Source: Streptomyces sp. NBC_01314
Lineage (GTDB): Bacteria; Actinomycetota; Actinomycetes; Streptomycetales; Streptomycetaceae
Assembly: GCF_041435215.1 (NCBI RefSeq)
Contig: NZ_CP108394.1
Coordinates: 6,262,001 to 6,326,000, forward strand
Direction of reading: 5' to 3'
Length of the DNA: 64,000 nucleotides
Numbering within the stretch: position 1 is the stretch's first letter; each line of letters opens with the position of its first letter. Both the position numbers and the translations under genes were made by a program. The notes beneath the pieces are model-generated. The model was not told the DNA's origin, did no database searches, and worked only from the letters and a program-made list of their open reading frames with translations. Shown in pieces: positions 42,795 through 50,929 of the stretch.

Positions 42795-43550
42795 ATGGGC
42801 AAGCTCGACGGACGTGTAGTCCTCGTCACAGGTGCCGCGCGCGGCCAGGGCGAGCAGGAGGCCCGGCTGTTCCGGGCCGAGGGGGCGGAGGTCGTCGTCG
42901 CCGACGTCCTCGACGACCAGGGGGAGGCCCTCGCCAAGGAGCTGGGCGCGCACTACGTCCACCTGGACGTGAGCCGCGAGGACGACTGGGCGGCAGCCGT
43001 GGCCGCCGCCAAGGGCGCGTACGGCCGCGTCGACGGGCTCGTCAACAACGCCGGCGTGCTGCGCTTCAACTCCCTCGTCGACACCTCCCTCGACGAGTTC
43101 ATGCAGGTCGTGCGGGTCAACCAGGTCGGCGTCTTCCTCGGCATCAAGACCCTGGCCCCCGAGATCGAGGCGGCCGGCGGCGGCACGATCGTCAACACCG
43201 CCTCGTACACGGGGCTGACGGGCATGGCGTACGTCGGCGCGTACGCCGCGACCAAGCACGCGATCGTCGGCCTCACCCGCGTCGCCGCGCTGGAGCTGGC
43301 CCGCAAGGGCATCCGGGTCAACGCGGTCTGCCCCGGCTCCATCGACACCGCGATGACCGACCCGGGTGACGAGGTGTCCGCCGAGGCCGTCGCCAAGCTC
43401 TACCGCAAGCGGGTCCCGCTCGGCCGGATCGGCCGCCCCGACGAGGTCGCCCGCCTCGCCCTCTTCCTCTCCTGTGAGGACTCCTCCTACATCACCGGGC
43501 AGCCGTTCGTGATCGACGGGGGCTGGCTGGCCGGGGTCAGTCTCATCTGA
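42795..43550 (+). CDS. SDR-family NAD(P)-dependent oxidoreductase
   Basis: 251 aa from ATG 42795, with GAAGGGAG upstream. Classical SDR motifs: VVLVTGAARGQGEQEARLF (cofactor loop TGxxxGxG), VNNAGVL near residue 83, catalytic Ser in NTASYTGLTG near 140 and Tyr-Lys in YAATK near 153, then VNAVCPGSIDTAM. An Asp after the second strand (VVVADVLDD) favours NAD(H). Sequence resembles 3-alpha/20-beta-hydroxysteroid and 3-oxoacyl dehydrogenases. Flanked by operator copies on both sides, so it belongs to the same regulon as the downstream luciferase-like operon. Confidence 0.92.
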   Translation: MGKLDGRVVLVTGAARGQGEQEARLFRAEGAEVVVADVLDDQGEALAKELGAHYVHLDVSREDDWAAAVAAAKGAYGRVDGLVNNAGVLRFNSLVDTSLDEFMQVVRVNQVGVFLGIKTLAPEIEAAGGGTIVNTASYTGLTGMAYVGAYAATKHAIVGLTRVAALELARKGIRVNAVCPGSIDTAMTDPGDEVSAEAVAKLYRKRVPLGRIGRPDEVARLALFLSCEDSSYITGQPFVIDGGWLAGVSLI

Positions 43551-43563
43551 CAGCCGACTCCAT

Positions 43564-43640
43564 CTGACGGCACGTCAGCTATTGACGCTCCACGGGGCCG
43601 GTGGAACAGTCGGCCGTATCGAGATCTGACGTTCAGTCAG
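43564..43640. promoter_or_regulatory. two copies of the CTGACG-N3-CGTCAG operator before the luciferase-like gene
   Basis: CTGACGGCACGTCAG at 43564-43578 is a perfect palindrome; CTGACGTTCAGTCAG at 43626-43640 has one mismatch. They lie 62 bp apart between the SDR stop and the TTG start at 43679. Confidence 0.7.
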
Positions 43641-43678
43641 ATACGGCTGCCGGGTATCGCTGGGGATGGTGAACCTCC

Positions 43679-44806
43679 TTGGAATTCGGGCTCTTTGTAC
43701 AGGGGTACGTGGGCAAGCGGGCCAAGACGGACCCGCTCGCGGAGCACAAGGCGCTGATGGAGGAGACCGAGTACGTCATCCAGGCGGACAAGTCCGGCTT
43801 CAAGTACGCGTGGGCGTCCGAGCACCACTTCCTGGAGGAGTACTCGCACCTCTCCGCCAACGACGTCTTCCTCGGCTACCTCGCGCACGCGACCGAGCGG
43901 ATCCATCTGGGCTCCGGGATCTTCAACCCGCTCGCCCAGGTCAACCACCCGGTGAAGGTCGCCGAGAAGGTCACCATGCTCGACCATCTCACCGAGGGTC
44001 GCTTCGAGTTCGGCAGCGGACGCGGGGCCGGCTCGCACGAGATCCTCGGCTTCATCCCCGGTGTGACCGACATGAACTACACCAAGGAGATCTGGGAAGA
44101 GACCATCGCCGAGTTCCCCAAGATGTGGCTCCAGGACGAGTACGTCGGCTTCCAGGGCAAGCACTGGTCCCTGCCGCCCCGCAAGATCCTGCCCAAGCCG
44201 TACGGGAAGTCCCACCCCGCGATGTGGTACGCCGCCGGGTCGCCGCCGTCGTACTCCATGGCCGCGCGCAAGGGGCTCGGGGTGCTGGGCTTCAGTGTGC
44301 AGAAGGTCTCCGACATGGAGTGGGTGCTGGAGAAGTACAAGACGGCGATCGTCGACGCCGAGCCGATCGGTGACTTCGTCAACGACAACGTGATGGTGAC
44401 GACGACCGCGATCTGCGCGCCCACGCACGACGAGGCGGTCCGTATCGCGGTGAACGGCGGGCTGCACTATCTGCCGTCCCTCGTCTTCCGGTACCACGAC
44501 ACCTTCCCCCGGCCCGACGGCTTCCCCGTCTGGCCGGAGACGCTGCCCGAGTACAACGAGGAACTCATCGAACTGCTCATCGAGGAAGAGCTGCTGATCT
44601 GCGGGGATCCGGACGAAGTGACCCGGCAGTGCAAGCGGTGGGAACAGGCAGGGGCGGACCAGCTGAGCTTCGGGTTGCCGGTGGGGGTGCCGAAGGAGGC
44701 GACCCTGCAGACGATCCGGCTGGTCGGGGAGCACGTCATTCCGAAGATCGACACGGATCCCGTGCACCGGACTTCGCGGTTCCGCTCCGCGGGGAGCGCC
44801 GTCTGA
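43679..44806 (+). CDS. luciferase-like (LLM) flavin/F420 oxidoreductase
   Basis: 375 aa. TTG 43679 is the only possible start (an in-frame stop lies at 43670-43672) and gives the family's normal N-terminus, MEFGLFVQGYVGKRAKTDPL. Other motifs: WASEHHFLEEYSHLSANDVF, RIHLGSGIFNPLAQVNHPVK, LDHLTEGRFEFGSGRGAGSH and PAMWYAAGSPPSYSMAARKG. It is a TIM-barrel monooxygenase- or reductase-type protein of the bacterial luciferase superfamily. First gene of a probable operon with the D-aminoacylase and aldehyde dehydrogenase, though a broken repeat in the gap may separate them. Substrate unknown. Confidence 0.9.
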   Translation: MEFGLFVQGYVGKRAKTDPLAEHKALMEETEYVIQADKSGFKYAWASEHHFLEEYSHLSANDVFLGYLAHATERIHLGSGIFNPLAQVNHPVKVAEKVTMLDHLTEGRFEFGSGRGAGSHEILGFIPGVTDMNYTKEIWEETIAEFPKMWLQDEYVGFQGKHWSLPPRKILPKPYGKSHPAMWYAAGSPPSYSMAARKGLGVLGFSVQKVSDMEWVLEKYKTAIVDAEPIGDFVNDNVMVTTTAICAPTHDEAVRIAVNGGLHYLPSLVFRYHDTFPRPDGFPVWPETLPEYNEELIELLIEEELLICGDPDEVTRQCKRWEQAGADQLSFGLPVGVPKEATLQTIRLVGEHVIPKIDTDPVHRTSRFRSAGSAV

Positions 44807-44820
44807 GTCTGCGGGTCGGT

Positions 44821-44880
44821 GGGGGCTGGTCGCGCCCACGCGGCGGAGCCGCACATTGACACAGCCCCGCGCCCCTAAAA
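44821..44880. repeat. broken copy of the dispersed intergenic repeat
   Basis: GGGGGCTGGTCGCG on the left and CCCCGCGCCCCTAAAA on the right are the two arms of the repeat seen at 33833-33863, separated here by about 30 unrelated bases containing a small CGGCGGAGCCG hairpin. Confidence 0.5.
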
Positions 44881-44925
44881 GCACGGCGGCACCGCATCGT
44901 CACCAGGCGTCCGGAAGGGAGAGAC

Positions 44926-46656
44926 ATGCTCGACCATGTCATCAAGGGTGTGACCGTCGTCGATGGGACAGGCGCGCCCGCGTACACAGCCGATGTCGGC
45001 ATACGCGACGGCCGTATCGCCGTCATCGGGACGGTCACCGAAGAGGCCCGTACGTCCGAGGACGCGGCCGGGCTCATGCTCGCGCCCGGGTTCGTCGATC
45101 CGCACACCCACTACGACGCCCAGCTGTTCTGGGACCCGTACGCGACGCCCTCCCTCAACCACGGTGTGACGACCGTCGCGGGCGGGAACTGCGGTTTCAC
45201 GCTCGCACCCCTCAACCCTTCGCGTCCCGAGGACGCGGACTACACACGGCGGATGATGTCCAAGGTCGAGGGGATGTCGCTGGTCGCGTTGGAGGAGGGG
45301 GCGCCCTGGACCTGGCACGGGTTCGGGGAGTACCTGGACGCCCTCGAAGGCCGGATCGCCGTCAACGCCGGCTTCATGGTGGGGCACTGCGCGCTGCGCC
45401 GGTACGTGATGGGACCGGACGCGGTCGGCGGGCAGCCGAGCGACGAGCAACTGGACGCGATGCTGCGGCTGTTCCACGAGGCGATGGAGGCGGGCGCCTG
45501 GGGGCTGTCGACCACGCAGTCGTCGACACACAGCGACGGCGACGGGCAGCCCGTCGCGTCACGGCACGCCGGGCCCGCCGAACTGATCGCGCTGGCGCGG
45601 GCCGTCGGCGAGCACGAGGGCACCCAGATCGAGGCGATCGTCGCGGGGTGCCTGGACCAGTTCAGCGACGACGAGATCGATCTCTTCGTGGAGATGAGCG
45701 CGGTCGCCGGGCGGCCCCTCAACTGGAACGTGCTGACGATCGACGCGGCCGTCCCCGAGCGCGTGCCGAGGCAGCTGGAGGCGAGCGAACGGGCGCGGAA
45801 GGCGGGCGGCCGGGTGGTGGCCCTGACGATGCCGATCCTCACGCCGATGAACATGTCGCTGGGTACGTTCTGCGCGCTGAACCTGATCCCGGGGTGGGGG
45901 CCCGTCCTGAGCCTGCCGGTGCCCGAGCGGATCGCGCGGCTGCGCGACCCGCAGGTGCGGGCCGAGATGCTGCGGCGCGCGGACAGCAAGGAGGCGGGCG
46001 TCTTCCGGCGGCTCGCCCACTTCGGCCGGTACGTCATCGGGGACACGTACAGCGAGGCGAACGAGGGCCTCACCGGGCGGGTCGTCAAGGACATCGCGGC
46101 GGAACGGGGGCAGGAACCCTTCGAGTGCCTGGTGGAGATCTGCGCCGCCGACGACCTCCGTACGGTCCTGTGGCCCATGCCCACCGACAACGACCCCGAC
46201 TCCTGGACCCTGCGCGCCGAGACCTGGCGGCACGAGGACGTGCTGCTCGGCGGCTCGGACGCGGGCGCCCATCTGGACCGCATGTGCGGCGCCCCGTACA
46301 CCACCAGGTTCATCGGGGACTGTCTGCGCGGCCGGAAGCTGGTCGGGCTCGAACAGGCGGTGAAGATGCTGACGGACGACCCGGCGCGCCTCTTCGGCCT
46401 GCGGGAACGGGGGCAGGTGCGGGAGGGGTGGCATGCGGACCTCGTCCTCTTCGACCCGGAGCGCGTCGACGCCGACAAGGCCACCCTGGTGCACGACCTG
46501 CCGGGTGACAGCCCGCGCCTCGACTCCAGGGCGCTCGGCGTACGGGCGGTCTGGGTCAACGGCGTCGAGGCGATCCGCGACGACGTGGTGACCGGGGCCG
46601 TACCCGGGAAGGTGCTGCGCAGCGGGCGGGACACGCGGACGGTGAGTACGAAGTGA
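44926..46656 (+). CDS. N-acyl-D-amino-acid deacylase family amidohydrolase
   Basis: 576 aa from ATG 44926, with GGAAGGGAG upstream. Opens LDHVIKGVTVVDGTGAPAYT, with the metal-binding motif GFVDPHTHYDAQLFWDPYAT near residue 55 and GVTTVAGGNCGFTLAP near 80. Further along, GGSDAGAHLDRM near 445 supplies the catalytic Asp, then LGLREPG-like LFGLRERGQVREGWHADLVL. The family removes acyl groups from D-amino acids or opens related cyclic amides. The gene overlaps the aldehyde dehydrogenase by four bases (GTGA), so the two act together. In catabolic clusters with luciferase-like enzymes such proteins may have other substrates. Confidence 0.9.
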   Translation: MLDHVIKGVTVVDGTGAPAYTADVGIRDGRIAVIGTVTEEARTSEDAAGLMLAPGFVDPHTHYDAQLFWDPYATPSLNHGVTTVAGGNCGFTLAPLNPSRPEDADYTRRMMSKVEGMSLVALEEGAPWTWHGFGEYLDALEGRIAVNAGFMVGHCALRRYVMGPDAVGGQPSDEQLDAMLRLFHEAMEAGAWGLSTTQSSTHSDGDGQPVASRHAGPAELIALARAVGEHEGTQIEAIVAGCLDQFSDDEIDLFVEMSAVAGRPLNWNVLTIDAAVPERVPRQLEASERARKAGGRVVALTMPILTPMNMSLGTFCALNLIPGWGPVLSLPVPERIARLRDPQVRAEMLRRADSKEAGVFRRLAHFGRYVIGDTYSEANEGLTGRVVKDIAAERGQEPFECLVEICAADDLRTVLWPMPTDNDPDSWTLRAETWRHEDVLLGGSDAGAHLDRMCGAPYTTRFIGDCLRGRKLVGLEQAVKMLTDDPARLFGLRERGQVREGWHADLVLFDPERVDADKATLVHDLPGDSPRLDSRALGVRAVWVNGVEAIRDDVVTGAVPGKVLRSGRDTRTVSTK

Positions 46657-48122
46657 GCCCTGCGCCTCAAGTACCGGACGGGCAGCCGCTGTTCATCGGC
46701 GGCTCCTGGGTGGAGCCCGACGGCGGGCACTACGAGGTGGTCGACCCGGCGACGGAGGACGTCGTCGGACGGGCGCCGGAGGCCTCACGTCAACAGGTGC
46801 ACGCGGCCGCCGCCGCCGCCCGCGAGGCCTTCGGCCCGTGGTCACGGGTGCCGGCCGCCGAGCGGGCCGCGATCCTCGCCCGTACGGCGGACCACATACG
46901 ACGTCACCTCGCCCCGTACGCCGAACTCGCCCAGGCCGAGAGCGGTGCGACGACCGGTACAGCGCGGGGCATGCAGGTAGGGGTGGGCGCGGCCCGTTTC
47001 CAGCGGTACTCCCGCGTCGAGCCGGTGGAGGAGCCGATCGCCCCCCAGATCAACGAGGCCGGCCCCTTCGGCAGGGCGGCCGTGATGGGCGCCCTCGCCG
47101 TACGCCAGCCCGTCGGCGTGGTCACCTGTGTCACCTCGTACAACAACCCCTGGGCCAACCCGGCCGGCAAGATCGCCCCCGCGCTCGCCATGGGGAACAC
47201 GGTGGTCGTGAAGCCGGCCCCGCAGGACCCGCTCTCCGTCTACCGCATGGCGGAGGCCCTGGAGGCCGCCGGTGTCCCGCCGGGTGTGGTGAACGTGGTG
47301 AGCGGGTCGGGTGCGGACGTCGGTGCGGCGGCCGTGGACTCACCGGACGTCGACATGGTGAGCTTCACCGGCTCGACGGCGGTCGGACAGCGGATCGCGG
47401 AGGTGTGCGGGCGCGGGATGAAGCGCCAGCTGATGGAGCTGGGCGGGAAGGGCGCGGCGGTCGTCTTCGACGACGCGGACGTGGGGTCGGCGGTGGCCGG
47501 CATCGCCACCACCTTCACCTTCTACAGCGGACAGATCTGCACGGCACCGACGCGGGTGATCGCGCAACGGGGCGTGTACGACCGGATGGTGACGCAACTG
47601 GCCGCGTACGCCGGGCGGTTGCCGGTGGGTGACCCGCGCGAGCCGGGCACGGTGGTCGGGCCGGTGATCTCGGCGGCGCACCGGGACCGCGTCGAGGCGT
47701 ACGTCGAACTGGGCCGCAAGGAGGGAGCGCGGGTGGTCGCGGGAGGCGAACGGCCCCCGTACGAGCGGGGGTTCTACGTGGCACCCACGGTTCTCGCGGA
47801 CTGCGCCCCTGACATGCGCGTCGTCCGTGAGGAGATCTTCGGCCCGGTCGTCGTCGTCCTCCCCTTCGACGACGAGGACGAGGCGGTCGCCCTCGCCAAC
47901 GACAGCGACTACGGCCTCATCGACTACGTCTGGTCCGGGGACGTGGCCCGAGCGTTCCGCGTGGCCCGGCGTCTGCGTGCGGGCGGCGTGGGCGTGAACA
48001 CCGTCGGCCGCAACATGGAAGCCCCGTTCGGCGGTTTCAAGAAGAGCGGAGTGGGGCGCGACGTGGGGTCGTACGCGCTGCACGCGTACAGCGAGACGCA
48101 GGCGATCGTCTGGCCCGGGTGA
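46653..48122 (+). CDS. aldehyde dehydrogenase family protein
   Basis: 489 aa from GTG 46653, coupled to the preceding stop. NAD-binding and catalytic motifs: VTCVTSYNNPWANPAGKIAP, KPAPQDPLSVYRMAEALE, FTGSTAVGQRIAEVCGRGMK, the general-base Glu in LMELGGKGAAVVFDDADVG near residue 269 and the nucleophilic Cys in YSGQICTAPTRVIA near 290. Close to NAD-dependent broad-range dehydrogenases of actinobacterial catabolic clusters. It probably oxidises an aldehyde made by the upstream enzymes. Confidence 0.93.
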   Translation: MSPAPQVPDGQPLFIGGSWVEPDGGHYEVVDPATEDVVGRAPEASRQQVHAAAAAAREAFGPWSRVPAAERAAILARTADHIRRHLAPYAELAQAESGATTGTARGMQVGVGAARFQRYSRVEPVEEPIAPQINEAGPFGRAAVMGALAVRQPVGVVTCVTSYNNPWANPAGKIAPALAMGNTVVVKPAPQDPLSVYRMAEALEAAGVPPGVVNVVSGSGADVGAAAVDSPDVDMVSFTGSTAVGQRIAEVCGRGMKRQLMELGGKGAAVVFDDADVGSAVAGIATTFTFYSGQICTAPTRVIAQRGVYDRMVTQLAAYAGRLPVGDPREPGTVVGPVISAAHRDRVEAYVELGRKEGARVVAGGERPPYERGFYVAPTVLADCAPDMRVVREEIFGPVVVVLPFDDEDEAVALANDSDYGLIDYVWSGDVARAFRVARRLRAGGVGVNTVGRNMEAPFGGFKKSGVGRDVGSYALHAYSETQAIVWPG

Positions 48123-48162
48123 GGTCTTCCCCTCTGATCCTTTTGGGCGCAATGATGTTCGA

Positions 48163-49008
48163 ATGCAGCATGAGCGGCGTGACGGGCGTGAGCGGCGTGG
48201 TCAGCGTGTGTCGAAGGCGTGGCGGTGGCCCCTGGGCGGCCTGGCGGCGGCCGTCGTGGGCGCCCTGTTCGTGCCGATCGGTGGGCCGCTGTGGGTGCAT
48301 CTGATGGTGACGCTGGGCGCGGTCGTCACCCTCGTGAGCATGGCGAAACGGGAGATCCCGTTCCCGGTGGCCGTGGCGCAGTGGCGGCTCGGGGGCGACG
48401 ATCCCGACGTCCTGCGCGCCCGTGTCCTGTCGGCGGTGGCGTGCCTGCAGCAGGGGCAGCCCGGCCTCGCGGTGTTCCGCCTGAAGTCCGTCCTGCCGGA
48501 CCTGACCCGCGCAATGGGAGCGGACCACCCCGACACGCTGTCCGCGCGCGTCCTGAGCGTCCAACTGCGGGGCGAGACAGGTGACTTGCCGGATCGTGTG
48601 GGCGCTGTCGAGCAGGTGATCGTCGACATCACCCGCGTCCTCGGTCCCGGTCACCCCGACACGCTCGCCGCCGCCTACTGCCGCGCGGAGTGGCTCGGCC
48701 AGGACGGCCGTACCGACGAGTCGGAGGCGGCCTTCGCCGATGTCATCGCCGCGACCACGGAGCATCTGGGCGCCGACCACAACATGACGTTGATCGCCCG
48801 CAGTTCACTGACAATTCTGCGCCACGACCGGGCCGGCCGGACCGGCGACGAGGACGCCACCGCTGTTGCCACCGCCGAGGCTGTCGAGGACATGGCCGCC
48901 GTCGTCGACGCGATGGAACGTGCCTTCGGCGCCGACGATCCGACCACGGCTTCCACCCGCCGCCTCCTCACCCAGTGGCAGAACGCGCTCCCCCGAGAGA
49001 CGGGTTGA
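48163..49008 (+). CDS. membrane-anchored tetratricopeptide-like protein
   Basis: 281 aa from ATG 48163 (a GTG at 48208 is possible). Two hydrophobic segments near residues 22-60 (GGLAAAVVGALFVPIGGPLW, MVTLGAVVTLVSMAK) anchor a cytoplasmic part. That part contains repeated TPR_12-like helices ending in GADHPDTLSAR, GPGHPDTLAAA, GADHNMTLIAR and GADDPTTASTR, the pattern of kinesin-light-chain-type repeats. They serve protein binding. Its stop overlaps the following HAD gene as TGATG, so the two are coupled. Confidence 0.8.
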   Translation: MQHERRDGRERRGQRVSKAWRWPLGGLAAAVVGALFVPIGGPLWVHLMVTLGAVVTLVSMAKREIPFPVAVAQWRLGGDDPDVLRARVLSAVACLQQGQPGLAVFRLKSVLPDLTRAMGADHPDTLSARVLSVQLRGETGDLPDRVGAVEQVIVDITRVLGPGHPDTLAAAYCRAEWLGQDGRTDESEAAFADVIAATTEHLGADHNMTLIARSSLTILRHDRAGRTGDEDATAVATAEAVEDMAAVVDAMERAFGADDPTTASTRRLLTQWQNALPRETG

Positions 49009-49574
49009 TGGACCGACCTCTCCTCTACCTCGACGTGGACGGGCCGTTGAACCCGTACGCCGCGAAGCCGGAACGGCGGCCCGCCGGTTACACGACCCAC
49101 CGGATGAAACCGCAGGGCTGGCTCGCCCAGCATCCCGGACGCCCCGCGGCGTACGTCAAGCCGCTACGGGTCTGGCTCAACCCGGACCACGGCCGTCAAC
49201 TGCTGGAACTGGACACTCTGTTCGACCTGGTGTGGGCGACGACCTGGGTCGGCGAGGCGAACACGTACATCGCGCCGGTCCTCGGGCTGCCGGAACTGCC
49301 GGTGGTGGAGTGGCCTCGGAGCCCAGTCACTGGCCTGTCCGGAGTGGCCCCGGAACCCGGCGTGTTCTGGAAGACACCGCGTCTCGTCGAACACGCGGCG
49401 GGGCGTCCGTTCGCATGGGTCGACGACGAGATCGGCACCGCCGACCAGCAGTTCGTGGCCACCCACCACCCGAACTCCGCCCTGCTGCACCGCGTCGACC
49501 CCCGGCTCGGCCTGCGCGAACCGGACTTCGCCACCCTCGCCGCCTTCGCCAGGACCACCGGCCGGGCGGGATAG
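49008..49574 (+). CDS. HAD-fold protein (RNA-repair type)
   Basis: 188 aa from ATG 49008, overlapping the TPR stop. HAD motif I is DVDGPLNPY near residue 9. The TTWVGEAN stretch near 75 fits motif II, and PFAWVDDEI near 133 carries the late acidic motif. This matches the HAD domain named from 'Swiss Army Knife' RNA-repair proteins, found in actinobacteria as stand-alone phosphatases. It is followed after 15 bp by a P-loop kinase-like gene; a phosphatase-kinase pair is what RNA end healing would need. That role is inference. Confidence 0.8.
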   Translation: MDRPLLYLDVDGPLNPYAAKPERRPAGYTTHRMKPQGWLAQHPGRPAAYVKPLRVWLNPDHGRQLLELDTLFDLVWATTWVGEANTYIAPVLGLPELPVVEWPRSPVTGLSGVAPEPGVFWKTPRLVEHAAGRPFAWVDDEIGTADQQFVATHHPNSALLHRVDPRLGLREPDFATLAAFARTTGRAG

Positions 49575-49589
49575 AGATACGGTCGGCCG

Positions 49590-50123
49590 ATGATCGTGTG
49601 GGTGAACGGGGCCTTCGGGAGCGGAAAGACGACGTTGGTCGAGGAGTTGCGGGGGCGGTGGCCCGAGGCGCTGGTGTTCGACCCCGAGGTGATCGGCTAC
49701 GTACTGAGGGAGATCGTGGAGGTGCCGACCGGCGACTTCCAGGATCTGCGGCTGTGGCGGCGGCAGGTCGCCGAGTCCCTGGTGGGCCTGGTGGAGGAGT
49801 ACCGGCGGCCGGTGCTGGCGCCGATGACCCTGGTGAACGCCGCGTACGCGGGTGAGGTGTTCGGCGCGATCAAGGCGGCCGGTATCCCGCTCCACCATTT
49901 CTTTCTCAAGGTCCCGGAGGGGGTGTTGGCCGCCCGGATCGACGGCCGCAGCTTCACGCCGGACGATCCCGAGCAGGACGAACGGGTCCGGCGGTGGTGC
50001 AGGGGCCGGATCGCGGAGTGCATGTCCGCGGTCGACACCCTGCCCTCCGACACGGTGTTCCTGGACGGTGAGTCGAGCCCTGGTGAGCTGGCCGGGTTTG
50101 TGCTGCGCCGTGTGACCCGGTGA
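49590..50123 (+). CDS. P-loop kinase-like ATPase (TmrB-like)
   Basis: 177 aa from ATG 49590. Walker A is near the start, VNGAFGSGKTTLVEEL. It continues with PEALVFDPEVIGYVLREIVE, LVEEYRRPVLAPMTLVNAAY, then LDGESSPGEL near the end. The opening WVNGAFGSGKT is the pattern of TmrB-type proteins (tunicamycin resistance) and other small nucleotide or antibiotic kinases. The VP-VLAPMTLV strand fits this family. It lies 15 bp after the HAD gene and is probably co-transcribed with it. Confidence 0.83.
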   Translation: MIVWVNGAFGSGKTTLVEELRGRWPEALVFDPEVIGYVLREIVEVPTGDFQDLRLWRRQVAESLVGLVEEYRRPVLAPMTLVNAAYAGEVFGAIKAAGIPLHHFFLKVPEGVLAARIDGRSFTPDDPEQDERVRRWCRGRIAECMSAVDTLPSDTVFLDGESSPGELAGFVLRRVTR

Positions 50124-50145
50124 GCGTCCCACCCGTCGGCCGCTC

Positions 50146-50706
50146 CTAGTCGCTGAGGTCCTCCCCCGCGGGATCGCCGCGGCCGACCGAAAGGGACCAG
50201 CGCACCTCCGGGTCGGCGGTGACGGAGACGACGCCCGCGCGGTCCGCGCCCTCTTGGGTGAACTGGTTGTACTGGCCGGACACTTCACCGTCGAGGCAGG
50301 TCATGGGGAAGGAGGTGTTCATGGGGCGCAGGACGACCTCGACCTTTCCCGGGCCCTCGCACTCCACCGCGATGGTTACCGTCTTGCCGTCGCCCTTCTT
50401 CGCTTTGCCGAACTCCAGTGACGCGCTGTCCCGGGTGCCGTCCTGGCGCAGGACGACTCGGTCGGCCATGGCCAGGTCCGGGGCACGGTCCACGGACGCA
50501 TCGGATACGGCGCCCGCGTCCGCCTCGTTCGAGTCCGTCGCCGGGGTCGCCTTCCTCGGGCTCGGCTCGGCCGTCCGTACAGGCTGCTGCTTCTGTGACC
50601 CGGGGTCGCCGTTCGACGAGCAGGCGGTGGTGGAGAGGAGAGCGGCCGCCGACAGCAGCGTCAGGGCGGTGAGTGTGCGGCAGGACAGGCGTGATGAGCG
50701 TGACAC
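50146..50706 (-). CDS. putative lipoprotein
   Basis: 186 aa from GTG 50706. Signal peptide with lipobox LLSAAALLSTTAC, then a charged, Thr/Pro-rich linker. The C-terminal 110 residues form a beta-rich domain (DGKTVTIAVECEGPGKVEVV, NTSFPMTCLDGEVSGQYNQF) with two Cys that could pair. This layout suits a Streptomyces cell-surface lipoprotein with a small beta-sandwich. Function unknown. It converges with the P-loop gene, 22 bp apart. Confidence 0.83.
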   Translation of the reverse strand: MSRSSRLSCRTLTALTLLSAAALLSTTACSSNGDPGSQKQQPVRTAEPSPRKATPATDSNEADAGAVSDASVDRAPDLAMADRVVLRQDGTRDSASLEFGKAKKGDGKTVTIAVECEGPGKVEVVLRPMNTSFPMTCLDGEVSGQYNQFTQEGADRAGVVSVTADPEVRWSLSVGRGDPAGEDLSD

Positions 50707-50929
50707 TAACGACCCCCGTCAATCTGCCCGCTGGTGGCGGGCGAGGTGGTGATCGTGACACCGGGCCGAGAACGGCAACAGGCGAAGGGGCGGTTTCAGA
50801 GGATGATCTGAGGTTGGCGGCGCTTCCCGGAGGGAGAGGCCCGAACCTTCCTCGAAGCCGCTGACCGCGCCTGAGAAGTGCACCTCCGCGCAGGCCCGCC
50901 CACCCCGCGACTCCATCCTGCCGGTAACC

